Made by a program: the position numbers and the translations under genes. A stretch of 64,000 nt of DNA from Halioglobus japonicus (lineage in GTDB: Bacteria > Pseudomonadota > Gammaproteobacteria > Pseudomonadales > Halieaceae), in contig NZ_CP019450.1 of the NCBI RefSeq assembly GCF_001983995.1, positions 248,001 through 312,000 on the forward strand, given 5' to 3'. The notes under the pieces were generated by a model that was not told where the DNA came from, did no database searches, and saw only the letters and a program-made list of their open reading frames with translations. Of this stretch, positions 50,302-59,787 are shown piece by piece. Within the stretch, counting starts at the first letter, position 1, and each line of letters starts with the position of its first letter.

Positions 50302-51324
50302 TTACATCTTCTGACGCACTATTTCTTCGAGACCATCCAGAAAACGGGGATGGTCGTTACAACTCGGAACAAGTTGCACCGTTTTCCCGCCGTGTTCAGT
50401 GAATATTTCCTGATATTCATCTCCAATTTCAATTACGGTCTCTAGACAGTCCGCCACGAATGCTGGACTGAACACCAGTATCTTTTGTGAGCCTTTTTGG
50501 GCTAGCTCTTTTACGACTTCATCAGAGAAAGGTGTAAGCCATTCCTTATCGAGGCGTGATTGAAAACAAACTGTATATTGCTCGGGAGTAAGCCTAAGTT
50601 TTCTAGCGAGCTCTCTCGTAGTGGCGTAACTGGTTGCTTTGTAGCAAAGTGCGTTTGTGCCATTGATCTCATCTTCACAGAATTGATCCCTACAAAGCTG
50701 ATCCCCCGGATAGACCTTGTCAACATGACGCTCCGGCAAACCATGATATGAGAATAAAATGTGGTCATAGTCTGCCAGATTGAAATCACTCGCTCTTGCA
50801 ACAATAGAATCGATGTAGCCTTCGTTGTCCCAAAATTGATTGATGATTGACATCTGAGGAATAGCCCACCACTCACTTATCAAGTTTGTAGCTAACGCTA
50901 TCGCTGAACCACTTGATGCACTCGCATATTGAGGAAACAGCGGTAGAATAATGATGTGTTCGTAGTTTTTTTCCTTCATCGCCTCGGTAACAGAGCACAG
51001 GGAGGGATTCTGATAGCGCATTGCCATGTAGACATCTACCTCGCCTTGAAGACGCGCCTGAAGCTGGTCCTGTACGTTGGTAGTATGGGACAAGAGAGGA
51101 GATGAGCCTCCACTCTTTTGCCAAAGCTCCTGATATATCTTGGCGGATTTAGGCGCTCTAAACGGCACGATAACGCCGTTAACCAAAATTTTTCTTGCTA
51201 GCCATGGCAAGTCTATAACACGCGGGTCGTTAAGAAACTCTCGTAAATAGCGCCTGACATCTTTCGTTGATGGACTGTCAGGCGTCCCAAGTTGAATTAA
51301 AAGTAAGGCTGTTTTCTGGGTCAT
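50302..51324 (-). CDS. hemH: Ferrochelatase
   Basis: Inserts Fe2+ into protoporphyrin IX, the last step of haem synthesis. 340 residues. Family motifs: 'LLIQLGTPDSPSTKDVRRYL' at the N-terminus, 'PLFPQYASASSGSAIALA', the metal-site His in 'HILFSYHGLPERHVDKVYPG' and 'YTVCFQSRLDKEWLTPF' with the conserved R-x-x-x-x-x-W-x-x-P. Length is normal. It stands alone on the minus strand; haem is also relevant to the globin fusion elsewhere in the window. Confidence 0.96.
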   Translation of the reverse strand: MTQKTALLLIQLGTPDSPSTKDVRRYLREFLNDPRVIDLPWLARKILVNGVIVPFRAPKSAKIYQELWQKSGGSSPLLSHTTNVQDQLQARLQGEVDVYMAMRYQNPSLCSVTEAMKEKNYEHIIILPLFPQYASASSGSAIALATNLISEWWAIPQMSIINQFWDNEGYIDSIVARASDFNLADYDHILFSYHGLPERHVDKVYPGDQLCRDQFCEDEINGTNALCYKATSYATTRELARKLRLTPEQYTVCFQSRLDKEWLTPFSDEVVKELAQKGSQKILVFSPAFVADCLETVIEIGDEYQEIFTEHGGKTVQLVPSCNDHPRFLDGLEEIVRQKM

Positions 51325-51772
51325 GTGTACTCTGGAATATTGGATCGTGTTGCAAGTTTTGTATTGATTTTAGTAGTCCGAGACTATCATTTTTAGATAT
51401 TTTGATAGCCTGGGCCTGAAACTGTCTTATAGCCGCACCGTGCTGCAGAGTGTTTTATAGACGAAACTACTCTCTGTATTCTAGTTTAAATGATCTGGCC
51501 GCCCTGGCGTAGGCATACCGCTTTTGGCATGCGCAAGCATCCCGATGCAGTCTATTCGGAGGGCAAACAACCGGGAAGCTCTCACTCGATCGTTACGGCC
51601 CGGAAGAATAGGGTTTGGGATGCCAGTGATTTGCCGCTCGAACACTCGACCCGGATCTCACTCACGCCAGCGCAAGTCCTATTTTGTCCAGTGCTACCCC
51701 ACATCGGAGTTACGATGCAGTTTGATAAAGCCTTCTAGCGCTTCTAAGGGAGCCTGCAGAGCCATCAATGGC
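51325..51772. other. Intergenic region, nothing recognised
   Basis: About 450 bp between hemH and the acyl-CoA dehydrogenase. Plus-strand frames of 82 and 146 codons overlap each other and the 3' end of the dehydrogenase. I do not regard them as genes. Confidence 0.45.
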
Positions 51773-53545
51773 TCACGCCGCCCAGTAGTCTTCCTTGAGA
51801 CCCATCATGCCCCCTTCGCCGCTGAGAATATCCGTAAGCAATCCCTCTGTCTCTGGCAACACCTTGTCGTAGTAGAACTGTGCGCTGAGCACCTTACCAT
51901 TCATGAGCGCCTGGGTGCCCTCCCCCATAGCGGATTTTCTACTCGCGACCGCGGACATACGTGACCACAAATAAGCGATCACGGTGAGAGCCATCAGCCT
52001 TAGGTACGGTGTCGCTACTGCGCCTGCCTGCTCAGGATCTACCGCGCCATTTGTAGCGATCCAAGAAGTCGCTTCCTGCAACCTGTTAAGCGCTGCACGT
52101 AACTCTTTGGCATGAGGTACTTCTTCATCCTCGGTGATAAAATTCTCAATAAGTGCAAACAGAGCGCTGATCGCCCGACCACCGGCCAAGCCAAGCTTTC
52201 GGCCCACGAGGTCCATGGCTTGTATGCCATTGGTACCCTCGTAAATTTTAGTGATTCTTGCATCGCGGACCAACTGTTCCAGCGGCCAGTCGCTGGTGTA
52301 TCCGGCCCCGCCTAAAACCTGCAATCCCAGATTAGCATTAGTAAATCCCTCGTCAGTCAGGAACGCCTTAACGACTGGAGTCAGCAGCTGGACCATATCG
52401 TCTGCGACCTGCCGACTTTCTTGGTTAGGGTGTGAAACAGAGATATCCAATTGATGTCCAGTGAACAGGGCAAGTGCGCGCATGCCTTCATTCACAACTT
52501 TCTGCCGGACTAACATGCGTCGCACGTCAGGGTGAACGATGATCGGGTCGGCGGGGCTTTCAGGGTTCTCAGCCCCTCTCAGAGCTCGCCCCTGCAAGCG
52601 ATCTAGCGCAAATCCCAAACTTTCCTGGAAAGCCATTTCGGAGATACCAAGGCCCTGCATTCCCACCATCAACCGCGCCTCGTTCATCATCGTAAACATG
52701 GCTCGCAACCCATCATTTGGCGCTCCGACCAGCCACCCTGTCGCACCCTCAAAATTCATTACACATGTGGCGGACCCCTTGATTCCCATCTTGTGCTCAA
52801 GACCACCACAATACACGCCGTTGCGCTCTCCGTTTTCTAGAAACTTCGGGACAACGAACAGTGAAATTCCCTTGCTTGTGTCGGGCGCGCCGGGAAGCTT
52901 AGCCAAGACAAGATGTACGATATTACTGGTAAGGTCGTGTTCGCCGCCGGTGATCCATATCTTACTGCCTTCTAAACTATAGCTCCCATCATCCCTGGGG
53001 GTCGCCCGCGTGCGAATCATGCCAAGATCTGAACCGCATTGGGGCTCAGTCAGACACATCGTGCCCGTCCACTCTCCACTCACTAACTTCTCCAGATAGA
53101 TGCTTTTCAGTTCATCGGAACCATGCGCGAACAGCGCGCTGATAGCCCCATGGGTAAGTCCTGCGTACATGCCAAATGCCATATTCGATGAACACACCAT
53201 TTCATCTACAATAAATTTCAACACGTGCGGCAACCCTTGCCCACCATACTCAACGGGTGCATCCAGCGATGTCCATCCCGCTTCGACAAAGCTCGTATAT
53301 GCATTCTTGAATGTTTCTGGCGTGGTGACATCGTGAGTCTCTGGATCAAGGGTACAACCCTGGATATCGCCGGCCTGGTTTGTAGGCTGTATGACGTCGG
53401 CAGAAAATTTGCCCATTTCTGACAGGATGGCGCCTATCAGATCGGGTGTAGCTTCAGCATATTTGTCATGATGTTGTAGTTGTTCTACGCCAAGAACGTC
53501 GAAAAGTAAAAATAAGAAGTCGTTGAGGGGGGCTTCATAGCGCAT
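51773..53545 (-). CDS. Long-form acyl-CoA dehydrogenase (DmdC-like architecture)
   Basis: I prefer the start at 53545 (MRYEAPLNDFLFLL), preceded by AGAGG, giving 590 residues; the frame stays open to 53638. The flavin and substrate domain has 'GTMCLTEPQCGSDLGMIRTR' and 'YSLEGSKIWITGGEHDL'. The catalytic region has 'GAGYTSDWPLEQLVRDARIT' followed by 'KIYEGTNGIQAMDLVGRKL' with the base Glu in Y-E-G-T. The extra C-terminal domain (about 470-590) is found in 600-residue acyl-CoA dehydrogenases, including the 3-methylmercaptopropionyl-CoA enzyme DmdC. Without DmdB/DmdD nearby, the exact substrate stays open. Confidence 0.88.
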   Translation of the reverse strand: MRYEAPLNDFLFLLFDVLGVEQLQHHDKYAEATPDLIGAILSEMGKFSADVIQPTNQAGDIQGCTLDPETHDVTTPETFKNAYTSFVEAGWTSLDAPVEYGGQGLPHVLKFIVDEMVCSSNMAFGMYAGLTHGAISALFAHGSDELKSIYLEKLVSGEWTGTMCLTEPQCGSDLGMIRTRATPRDDGSYSLEGSKIWITGGEHDLTSNIVHLVLAKLPGAPDTSKGISLFVVPKFLENGERNGVYCGGLEHKMGIKGSATCVMNFEGATGWLVGAPNDGLRAMFTMMNEARLMVGMQGLGISEMAFQESLGFALDRLQGRALRGAENPESPADPIIVHPDVRRMLVRQKVVNEGMRALALFTGHQLDISVSHPNQESRQVADDMVQLLTPVVKAFLTDEGFTNANLGLQVLGGAGYTSDWPLEQLVRDARITKIYEGTNGIQAMDLVGRKLGLAGGRAISALFALIENFITEDEEVPHAKELRAALNRLQEATSWIATNGAVDPEQAGAVATPYLRLMALTVIAYLWSRMSAVASRKSAMGEGTQALMNGKVLSAQFYYDKVLPETEGLLTDILSGEGGMMGLKEDYWAA

Positions 53546-53653
53546 GCTGCGGATACCTCTGCTGTAGGTAACATTGCTACGCGCCAATCGTTGGCGCAGT
53601 TCAGGAATACCAGCGAATGTCACGCTCTTGTCCAACACCTAAGGAAGGCTGAA

Positions 53654-54384
53654 TTACCCGCTATGACGCATTGCCGCGACCATATAATTAATGCCAGTGA
53701 AGCTGCCTATCTTGACCTCTCGAGTAACCGGGTTGACAGATACGCCGCACCTTTCAACGATCGACATATCTCCCCCAGCTAACATCGCTGCGGTTTCCTC
53801 TGGCGTAACGAATTTGCGCCACTGATGGGTACCCTTAGGTAACCAGCCTAAAATATATTCAGCCCCGACGATAGCAACCAACCACGACAATAGATTCCGG
53901 TTTATCGTTGCGACGAAGTGCAAACCCCCCGCGCCGTGAGCGAACAGCACTTAGCCATAAAATCGGGCAACGCTTCCACGTGCTCAACTACCTCCATGTT
54001 GAGCACAACATCGAACGGTTCCGCATCGATGTCTTCTATCGCAGCACACCGATAATCGATGTCTAATCCGCTCAACCGAGCGTGAGATCGAGCTATGTCG
54101 ATATTGCGCTCGGCCGGGTCGACCGCCGTGACACTTGCACCGAGCTTAGCCATGGATTCAGACAGAAGTCCTGCCCCGCAGCCGATGTCCAGCAGCTTGA
54201 GGCCTGCCAGCGGTCTCTCTATATTTGCTCCCGGGCGTAATTTCGTCCGTATGGTATGCTCGACAAATGGAGTGCGTGCGGCGTTCAGTCGATGCAGGGG
54301 CCACATCGGACCCGTTGGATCCCACCACGTGTGCGCAAGCTGATTGTAGCGTTTAATTTCTTCACTATTCACGGTTCTGCTCAA
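53654..54384 (-). CDS. ubiG: Ubiquinone biosynthesis O-methyltransferase (frame broken by one base in a G run)
   Basis: SAM-dependent O-methyltransferase of ubiquinone synthesis. 'VNSEEIKRYNQLAHTWWDPT' and 'GPMWPLHRLNAART' are the UbiG N-terminus. 'LKLLDIGCGAGLLSESMAKL' is motif I and 'DVVLNMEVVEHVEALPDFM' the post-I region. After the frame break 'GGLHFVATINRNLLSWLVAI' and 'WLPKGTHQWRKFVTPEE' complete it. One extra base in the plus-strand CCCCCC run 53925-53930 rejoins the halves at about 243 residues, the usual size. I favour a TTG start at 54384 with GGGAGG just upstream; GTG 54405 is the alternative. Confidence 0.88.
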
Positions 54385-54405
54385 CTTGATCCCTCCCGTT
54401 AACAC

Positions 54406-55750
54406 GACGCTTTAAGACACATGACACTGCGTGTGAATACGCATCTACCGGAGCGACAGATGATCTTGGCGGGACAATGCGACTTTACGTTACAAACATC
54501 TAGCCATCATTTGGGGTTTGTTTTGAGCTTTCCGGATGGTTACTACTAAGGATGACATCCACCGGTTGGTGGGTGGCCAGCTTTTTGGATACGGGATTTC
54601 TATTTCGCACCCTGGCTACGACGGGCCGTTATTTGTTCCTTACTGCATTGGCGGTATGTTGTCAGTGCTCAACGATTTCAAGTAATACATCTCGGAGCTT
54701 GGTACTTAGTTCACCAGGGAGCTATCGAGGAGTGCTTGCAGAATCTCGCCGACACTGCGTTGGTTACCATGGGTTAAAGGAAACTAACACTAACAATTGT
54801 ACGTTGTCACAACCCCCTGGACAGATCTCGATCTGATTTGAGATGCACTTCAGAACTTACGTGTCTGTCGTTTGTGCTGATCAGCACAATGCATCTTTCG
54901 GCGCATCAACAAGGTCTACAGTTTAATCTCCTCACGGCGATTCAGGACCTGCCGTCAGCGACCATACTGCGTGTCAGCTGGCGTCAGATTTTTGAGTATT
55001 TCGGGGTAACGCCTGCGTTAGCACTAGTTTATACATTCGCCGATATGTTGCAGGCAATTTCCCGAGGCGAAAGTGCCGCTTTCTCCAGCGCCGGGTCTAC
55101 GATGGCGCCCTGTTCATCCTCAAGCAGTTTATTCTAGGCTGACCGGGGACTAAGTTTACGAACCTCAAGCACATCAATACCCACGGCCCCTTAGTGTTTC
55201 AACTAGGCCTAGAATGCATCTCAGTGCGGATACACGCGAAGCAGTGTGTGTTTGACCGACAGGCTGGACTGATCCGACAGCCGGATAATTCCATATTCCT
55301 CTGTGGCCAATTCTCACGCATACCGCCCCCGTCCCCGGTCACGCTTTTCTAGCAAACGGTTTTCCACGAGTGCCTCGGCCACGACCTCTTCGACGACAGC
55401 AGATTCTGCGCAAAGATCCTTGACGTCGTTGGGCGCGGCTTCCCCTGCAAATCCGCGGCTAGACGCTTCTCACCTACGTCTAGACTCAAAGATAGAGACG
55501 GGAATAAGACAAACAAACCATCCAGACGTACGCGAAATGATTGGAATAACTCGACAAGACATAAACACGGGATCGATAAGCTTGAGGTCATCTGTCAACT
55601 CAGCCCCGTCGACATGAGGAAAATTAGGCTTCTTTCGCCGCAGAAAAAGCTTCGGCCTGGCTTTGTGGTCAAAATTTGTACAGCTCTGATCTCCAGCATC
55701 GTCGCAAAGCGTACCGACAAAACAAGTGCCAAACACCAAAGGGGTGCGCT
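54406..55750. other. 1.35-kb region upstream of proteorhodopsin, no supported gene
   Basis: Plus-strand frames at 54552-54836, 54838-55137 and 55303-55617 and a minus-strand frame at 55470-55739 show no family I recognise. One plus-strand stretch around 54560-54685 ('HRLVGGQLFGYGISISHPGY...LFVPYCIGGMLSVLNDF') has protein-like composition and may be a remnant. A GGGG-type RBS lies 7 bp before the opsin ATG. The opsin promoter must be in this region, but no clear -35/-10 pair was found. Confidence 0.45.
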
Positions 55751-56470
55751 ATGGAAAAGATGTTAATGTTAAACCCGTCCGATTACGTGGGCGTGAGCTT
55801 TTGGATCATCTCGGCAGCGATGGTCGCAGCTACTTTCTTCTTCTGGGTCGAACGCGATAGAGCCACCGGCAAGTGGAAAACGTCACTCACAGTCGCAGCG
55901 ATGGTCACAGGGATCGCCGCAATTCACTATTTCTACATGCGGGAAGTGTGGGTCATGACCGGCGAGAGTCCAACCGTGTTCAGATATGTGGACTGGTTGC
56001 TCACTGTTCCTCTTCAGATCGTCGAGTTTTATCTCATCCTTGCTGCAATTGCGGTCGTAAGGAGTGCGCTTTTCTGGAAGCTTCTGATCGCATCCGTCGT
56101 CATGCTGGTAGCTGGGTACCTCGGGGAGGTGAACTCTAACAACAGCAGTATGTTATGGGGTCTATTCGTCCTTGGAACTGCTGCCTGGCTGTACATCATT
56201 TACGAGATTTTCGCAGGAGAAGCCAGCAAGATTAGCGCTGCGGAAGGCACTATCGCATCCCAACAAGCATTTAACGCTCTTAGACTGATCGTGACCTTTG
56301 GCTGGGCGATTTACCCGCTCGGTTATGTCTGGGGATATGGCGCCGATGGTAATGCCGACACACTGAATCTGATTTACAACTTGGCGGACTTTGTCAACAA
56401 GATTGCCTTCGGCGTCGTGATTTGGGCTGCTGCAACAGCAGCAGATGCCGACGAAAAAGCCAGTGCCTGA
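55751..56470 (+). CDS. Proteorhodopsin, outward proton pump, blue-tuned
   Basis: 239-residue retinal protein with seven helices. The pump residues are all present (numbering here, with GPR equivalents): Asp81 (D97, Schiff-base counterion and proton acceptor), Thr85 (T101) and Glu92 (E108, donor) form the DTE motif in 'RYVDWLLTVPLQIVEFYLI'. His59 (H75) lies in 'IHYFYMRE', Arg78 (R94) precedes the counterion, Asp213 (D227) is the second counterion, and Lys217 (K231) binds retinal in 'NLADFVNKIAFG'. The tuning site equivalent to 105 is Gln89, which in characterised proteorhodopsins gives blue absorption near 490 nm. No cleavable signal peptide is evident. It is first in the retinal operon, 9 bp before crtE. 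Confidence 0.97.
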   Translation: MEKMLMLNPSDYVGVSFWIISAAMVAATFFFWVERDRATGKWKTSLTVAAMVTGIAAIHYFYMREVWVMTGESPTVFRYVDWLLTVPLQIVEFYLILAAIAVVRSALFWKLLIASVVMLVAGYLGEVNSNNSSMLWGLFVLGTAAWLYIIYEIFAGEASKISAAEGTIASQQAFNALRLIVTFGWAIYPLGYVWGYGADGNADTLNLIYNLADFVNKIAFGVVIWAAATAADADEKASA

Positions 56471-56479
56471 GTTGGCGTT

Positions 56480-57334
56480 ATGAGCAAGGGCACTCGCAGG
56501 AAATTGCTCTCGAAGGTCGAAGCCAAGATGGTATCGGCCTTTGGCTCATCTTCCGAGACTTTGGGGCGCGCTGCGCTACATCATTTAGAGGGCGGTGGCT
56601 CAAGAGTTAGGGCCAGGCTGGCGGTTGACGCCGGAGTCGCGTTAAGCCTAGATGAAACCACCATTACAGCGATCGCAGCAAGCAGCGAATTGGTTCACAA
56701 TGCGTCTTTGATACACGACGATATACAGGACGGAGAGCAGCTGCGGCGGGGTAGGCCCGCCGTGTGGACTAAGTTTGGGATGGACGTTGCCATTTGTGTT
56801 GGCGACGCTATGTTGAGCAACGCAGCGACAATGCTTGCGCTTACCAGGGCACCAGTGCTTCCGGAACTTTTACTAACTTTTAATCGCTGTGTCCTCGAAA
56901 CTATTCATGGGCAGTGTCAGGACCTCGAGGTCGTTTCGAATGCCGGGCTGTCATTCAGCGGCTACTCACGAATCGCAACCGCCAAGTCGGCCCCGCTCCT
57001 TGCATTGCCGCTAGAGCTTAGCTTAATTACAGCCGCTCGGGATGACTGGTTGATGTTAGCGAGAGAGGCAGCCACCAACTTTGCGCTTGCCTATCAAATC
57101 AGCGACGACATTGAGGATCAGTTACGGGACGCCGCACAGGGCTCCCCCAACGCGGTGGCCGTATTGCAGAATGTTGATGGCGTTGTGGACCCAGTCGCAA
57201 TGGCTATCAGAGTTGCCGACGAGGCATGGGCAGCTGCCGCATGTCAGGCGTCTGCCTTGCCGGATGGAGCTGGTGAAACAATGGCCGAGATGGCCCGGCG
57301 TCGTTTGTCATCGGCACTGGAGCGAGTAGCGTGA
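56480..57334 (+). CDS. crtE: Geranylgeranyl diphosphate synthase
   Basis: Trans-prenyltransferase that builds C20-PP from IPP and DMAPP or FPP, feeding carotenoid synthesis. 284 residues. The first aspartate-rich motif is in 'ASLIHDDIQDGEQLRRGRPA' (DDIQD) and the second in 'AYQISDDIEDQLRD' (DDIED). 'HGQCQDLE' carries the family G-Q-x-x-D. It starts 9 bp after the opsin stop and its stop overlaps the GTG of crtI (GTGA), so the opsin and carotenoid genes form one transcript. Confidence 0.93.
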   Translation: MSKGTRRKLLSKVEAKMVSAFGSSSETLGRAALHHLEGGGSRVRARLAVDAGVALSLDETTITAIAASSELVHNASLIHDDIQDGEQLRRGRPAVWTKFGMDVAICVGDAMLSNAATMLALTRAPVLPELLLTFNRCVLETIHGQCQDLEVVSNAGLSFSGYSRIATAKSAPLLALPLELSLITAARDDWLMLAREAATNFALAYQISDDIEDQLRDAAQGSPNAVAVLQNVDGVVDPVAMAIRVADEAWAAAACQASALPDGAGETMAEMARRRLSSALERVA

Positions 57335-58845
57335 CCAATACAACTGCCGTTGTCATCGGTGCAGGGTTCGGCGGCATCGCTGCTGCGCTGCGGCTCCGCG
57401 CGAAGGGCTACAATGTTACGGTCGTAGATCGTTGTTCAAAAGTTGGTGGCCGCGCGCAGGTTTTTGAGCGCGATGGCTACCGCCACGATGCGGGCCCTAC
57501 TGTTATCACGGCTCCTTTTTTGTTCGAAGAACTGTTCGAGTTGTTTGGTAAACGTATCCAAGACTACGTCACCATCAAACCATTGGACACCTGGTACCGA
57601 TTTCACTTCCAAGACGGGATACAGTTTGACTACGGCGGCTCTATAGAGGACACGCTCGCACAGATTGAGCAGATAGAGCCGGCTGATAAGCAGGGTTACC
57701 TCGATCTGCTGGATGCCTCAAGGGCCATATATCAACTGGGATTTGAGCAACTCGCGCACCAGCCCTTTCACCGTCTGAGCGAGCTATGCGTTCAGGCGCC
57801 TGCGATGTTGAAGCTCGGCAGCTATCGCTCCGTCTGGGACTTGGTCAGTCGGCACTTAAAATCAGAGCGGTTACGCCAGGCTTTTTCAATACAGCCGCTT
57901 CTGGTTGGGGGTAATCCGTTCCAGACCACCAGCATATACAATCTCATTCATTTTCTTGAGCGGGCTCACGGCATCCATTTTGCCATGGGCGGGACGGGAG
58001 CTTTGACGGATGCGCTGGGCAGACTGATGGCCGAAGAGGACATCACTATTCGCCTGGGAGAGACCGTGGAATCTGTCTGCGTCGAAAATGGCCGTGCGAA
58101 AGGCGTGCTCACAGAGCATGGTTTTACCGCTGCAGATGTAGTGATATCCAACGTGGATCCCGCTCACCTGTATGACAATATGCTGGAGCGCAAGGATAGC
58201 TGCTTAAGTGCACGGATCAAAACCCGATATGCCCGCAAGAGCATGGGCCTATTCGTACTTTACTTCGGAACGAACAGGCTATACCCCGACGTGGCTCACC
58301 ATACCATCTGGCTCGGAAGCCGCTATAAGGAGTTGTTGACCGACATTTTTACTCACAAGGTTTTAGCTGACGACTTTTCTATTTACCTTCACCGTCCGAC
58401 CGCGACTGATCCATCTTTTGCACCAGAGGGGCACGAAAGCTTCTACGCGCTAGTCCCGGTTCCTAACCTGGAGGGCAGCGTGGCCTGGGATATTGAGGGA
58501 CCTCGTTTGCGAGACCGTATCGTCGAAGCCCTGGGATCGACACTACTGCCTGGTCTCAAAGAGAGCATACGCAGCGATTTCTTTATGACTCCGGAGAACT
58601 TCCAGCAGGATTATCTTAGCCCCGACGGGGCCGGCTTCTCAATTGCCCCTACTTTTTATCAATCTGCTTGGTTTCGATACCACAACAAAGCGGAAGGCCC
58701 TAATGGCCTCTATCTCGTAGGTGCTGGTACTCACCCCGGAGCCGGCCTTCCCGGTGTATTGTGTTCTGCCAAAGTACTCGAAGTGTTAGTGCCCCGAGCA
58801 GCTGGCGTCGACGCGCGGTCCAAGTCTAACTTGGCATTGGCATGA
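57331..58845 (+). CDS. crtI: Phytoene desaturase
   Basis: FAD-dependent CrtI desaturates phytoene to lycopene. 504 residues with a GTG start in GTGA overlap with crtE. The dinucleotide fold is 'AVVIGAGFGGIAAALRLRAK', followed by 'GGRAQVFERDGYRHDAGPTV', the hallmark of CrtI. The C-terminal FAD motif 'GLYLVGAGTHPGAGLPGVLC' is intact. It overlaps crtB by 4 bp (ATGA). Confidence 0.96.
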   Translation: MTNTTAVVIGAGFGGIAAALRLRAKGYNVTVVDRCSKVGGRAQVFERDGYRHDAGPTVITAPFLFEELFELFGKRIQDYVTIKPLDTWYRFHFQDGIQFDYGGSIEDTLAQIEQIEPADKQGYLDLLDASRAIYQLGFEQLAHQPFHRLSELCVQAPAMLKLGSYRSVWDLVSRHLKSERLRQAFSIQPLLVGGNPFQTTSIYNLIHFLERAHGIHFAMGGTGALTDALGRLMAEEDITIRLGETVESVCVENGRAKGVLTEHGFTAADVVISNVDPAHLYDNMLERKDSCLSARIKTRYARKSMGLFVLYFGTNRLYPDVAHHTIWLGSRYKELLTDIFTHKVLADDFSIYLHRPTATDPSFAPEGHESFYALVPVPNLEGSVAWDIEGPRLRDRIVEALGSTLLPGLKESIRSDFFMTPENFQQDYLSPDGAGFSIAPTFYQSAWFRYHNKAEGPNGLYLVGAGTHPGAGLPGVLCSAKVLEVLVPRAAGVDARSKSNLALA

Positions 58846-59786
58846 GCGCTCCGGTCTCCGCCGCGGCTGGCGAAAGTCCAGAAGCGGTGCTCAGAAGGCA
58901 CGGGAAAACGTTTCATTTCGCCCAACCTTTCCTAAGTAAGCGACATGCTAACCGAGCCGCCCGACTCTACAGATTCTGTCGCTACGTCGACGACCTCGCC
59001 GATGAGTCGCCAAACCGATCACGCGCAGGTGAGGAGCTATCTGTCCTTAGTGTCATCCTCGATAGGGGTGTAACCACGGGGGACCCAATTGCAGACGACT
59101 TTATAGGATTGTGCCAGGAAACCAGAATGGACCGGCAGCTGGGCGTATTGCTGATTGCTGGTGTACGAAGCGACCTGGGGGATGTTGCGATTGCCGATGA
59201 GCACGGTCTGCTGCGTTATGCATATCACGTGGCAGGCGTGGTAGGGCTGATGATGTGCAAGGTCCTTGACGTAGAAACTGATCAAGCTCACCCGTTCGCC
59301 ATAGATCTTGGTATAGCGATGCAGCTTACAAACATTGCTCGCGATATATCCGAGGATGCGAAGATGGGTCGGCGCTACTTGCCTGCAAGCTGGATTGATG
59401 CGTCGAGCCTGAACTATCTGGTAGAGCCAGAGCCGTCCACTGAAGATGATCTGCGGGCCGCCAATAAGCGACTGCTTTCTGTAGCAGACACCTACTACGA
59501 CAGCGCCGCTAGTGGAATGGCCTACCTGCCACTTCGCGCGCGATTTACCATCTACCTAGCATCTGCTCTCTATCGGCGCATCGGATCTGCTCTGGCTGCC
59601 CGCGACTACGCATATTGGCTCGAGCGCGCCTCTCTGTCCACTCCGGAAAAGATGCAGCACGGCTTTGGCGCTGCCCTGCGTTTTTTTTCAACACCACAGC
59701 TACACCGAGCAGGAGCTTCACATCGAGCAGCTTTGCACGAAGCACTTATCGGCCTGCCCGGTGTCAACGCATTATCCGGCGGTTAG
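58842..59786 (+). CDS. crtB: Phytoene synthase
   Basis: Condenses two GGPP to phytoene. 314 residues. The aspartate-rich motifs are 'RFCRYVDDLADES' (DDLAD) and 'AMQLTNIARDISEDAKMGRR' (D-x-x-x-D), with 'YCYHVAGVVG'-like 'YAYHVAGVVGLMMCKVL' between them. It overlaps crtI by 4 bp and ends one base before the crtY ATG. Confidence 0.96.
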   Translation: MSAPVSAAAGESPEAVLRRHGKTFHFAQPFLSKRHANRAARLYRFCRYVDDLADESPNRSRAGEELSVLSVILDRGVTTGDPIADDFIGLCQETRMDRQLGVLLIAGVRSDLGDVAIADEHGLLRYAYHVAGVVGLMMCKVLDVETDQAHPFAIDLGIAMQLTNIARDISEDAKMGRRYLPASWIDASSLNYLVEPEPSTEDDLRAANKRLLSVADTYYDSAASGMAYLPLRARFTIYLASALYRRIGSALAARDYAYWLERASLSTPEKMQHGFGAALRFFSTPQLHRAGASHRAALHEALIGLPGVNALSGG

Positions 59787-59787
59787 G

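Noticed and set aside
54552..55137. Two consecutive plus-strand ORFs upstream of proteorhodopsin
   Set aside because: No recognisable domain, no clear start signals, and Ser-rich low-complexity ends. They could be remnants but cannot be supported as genes.
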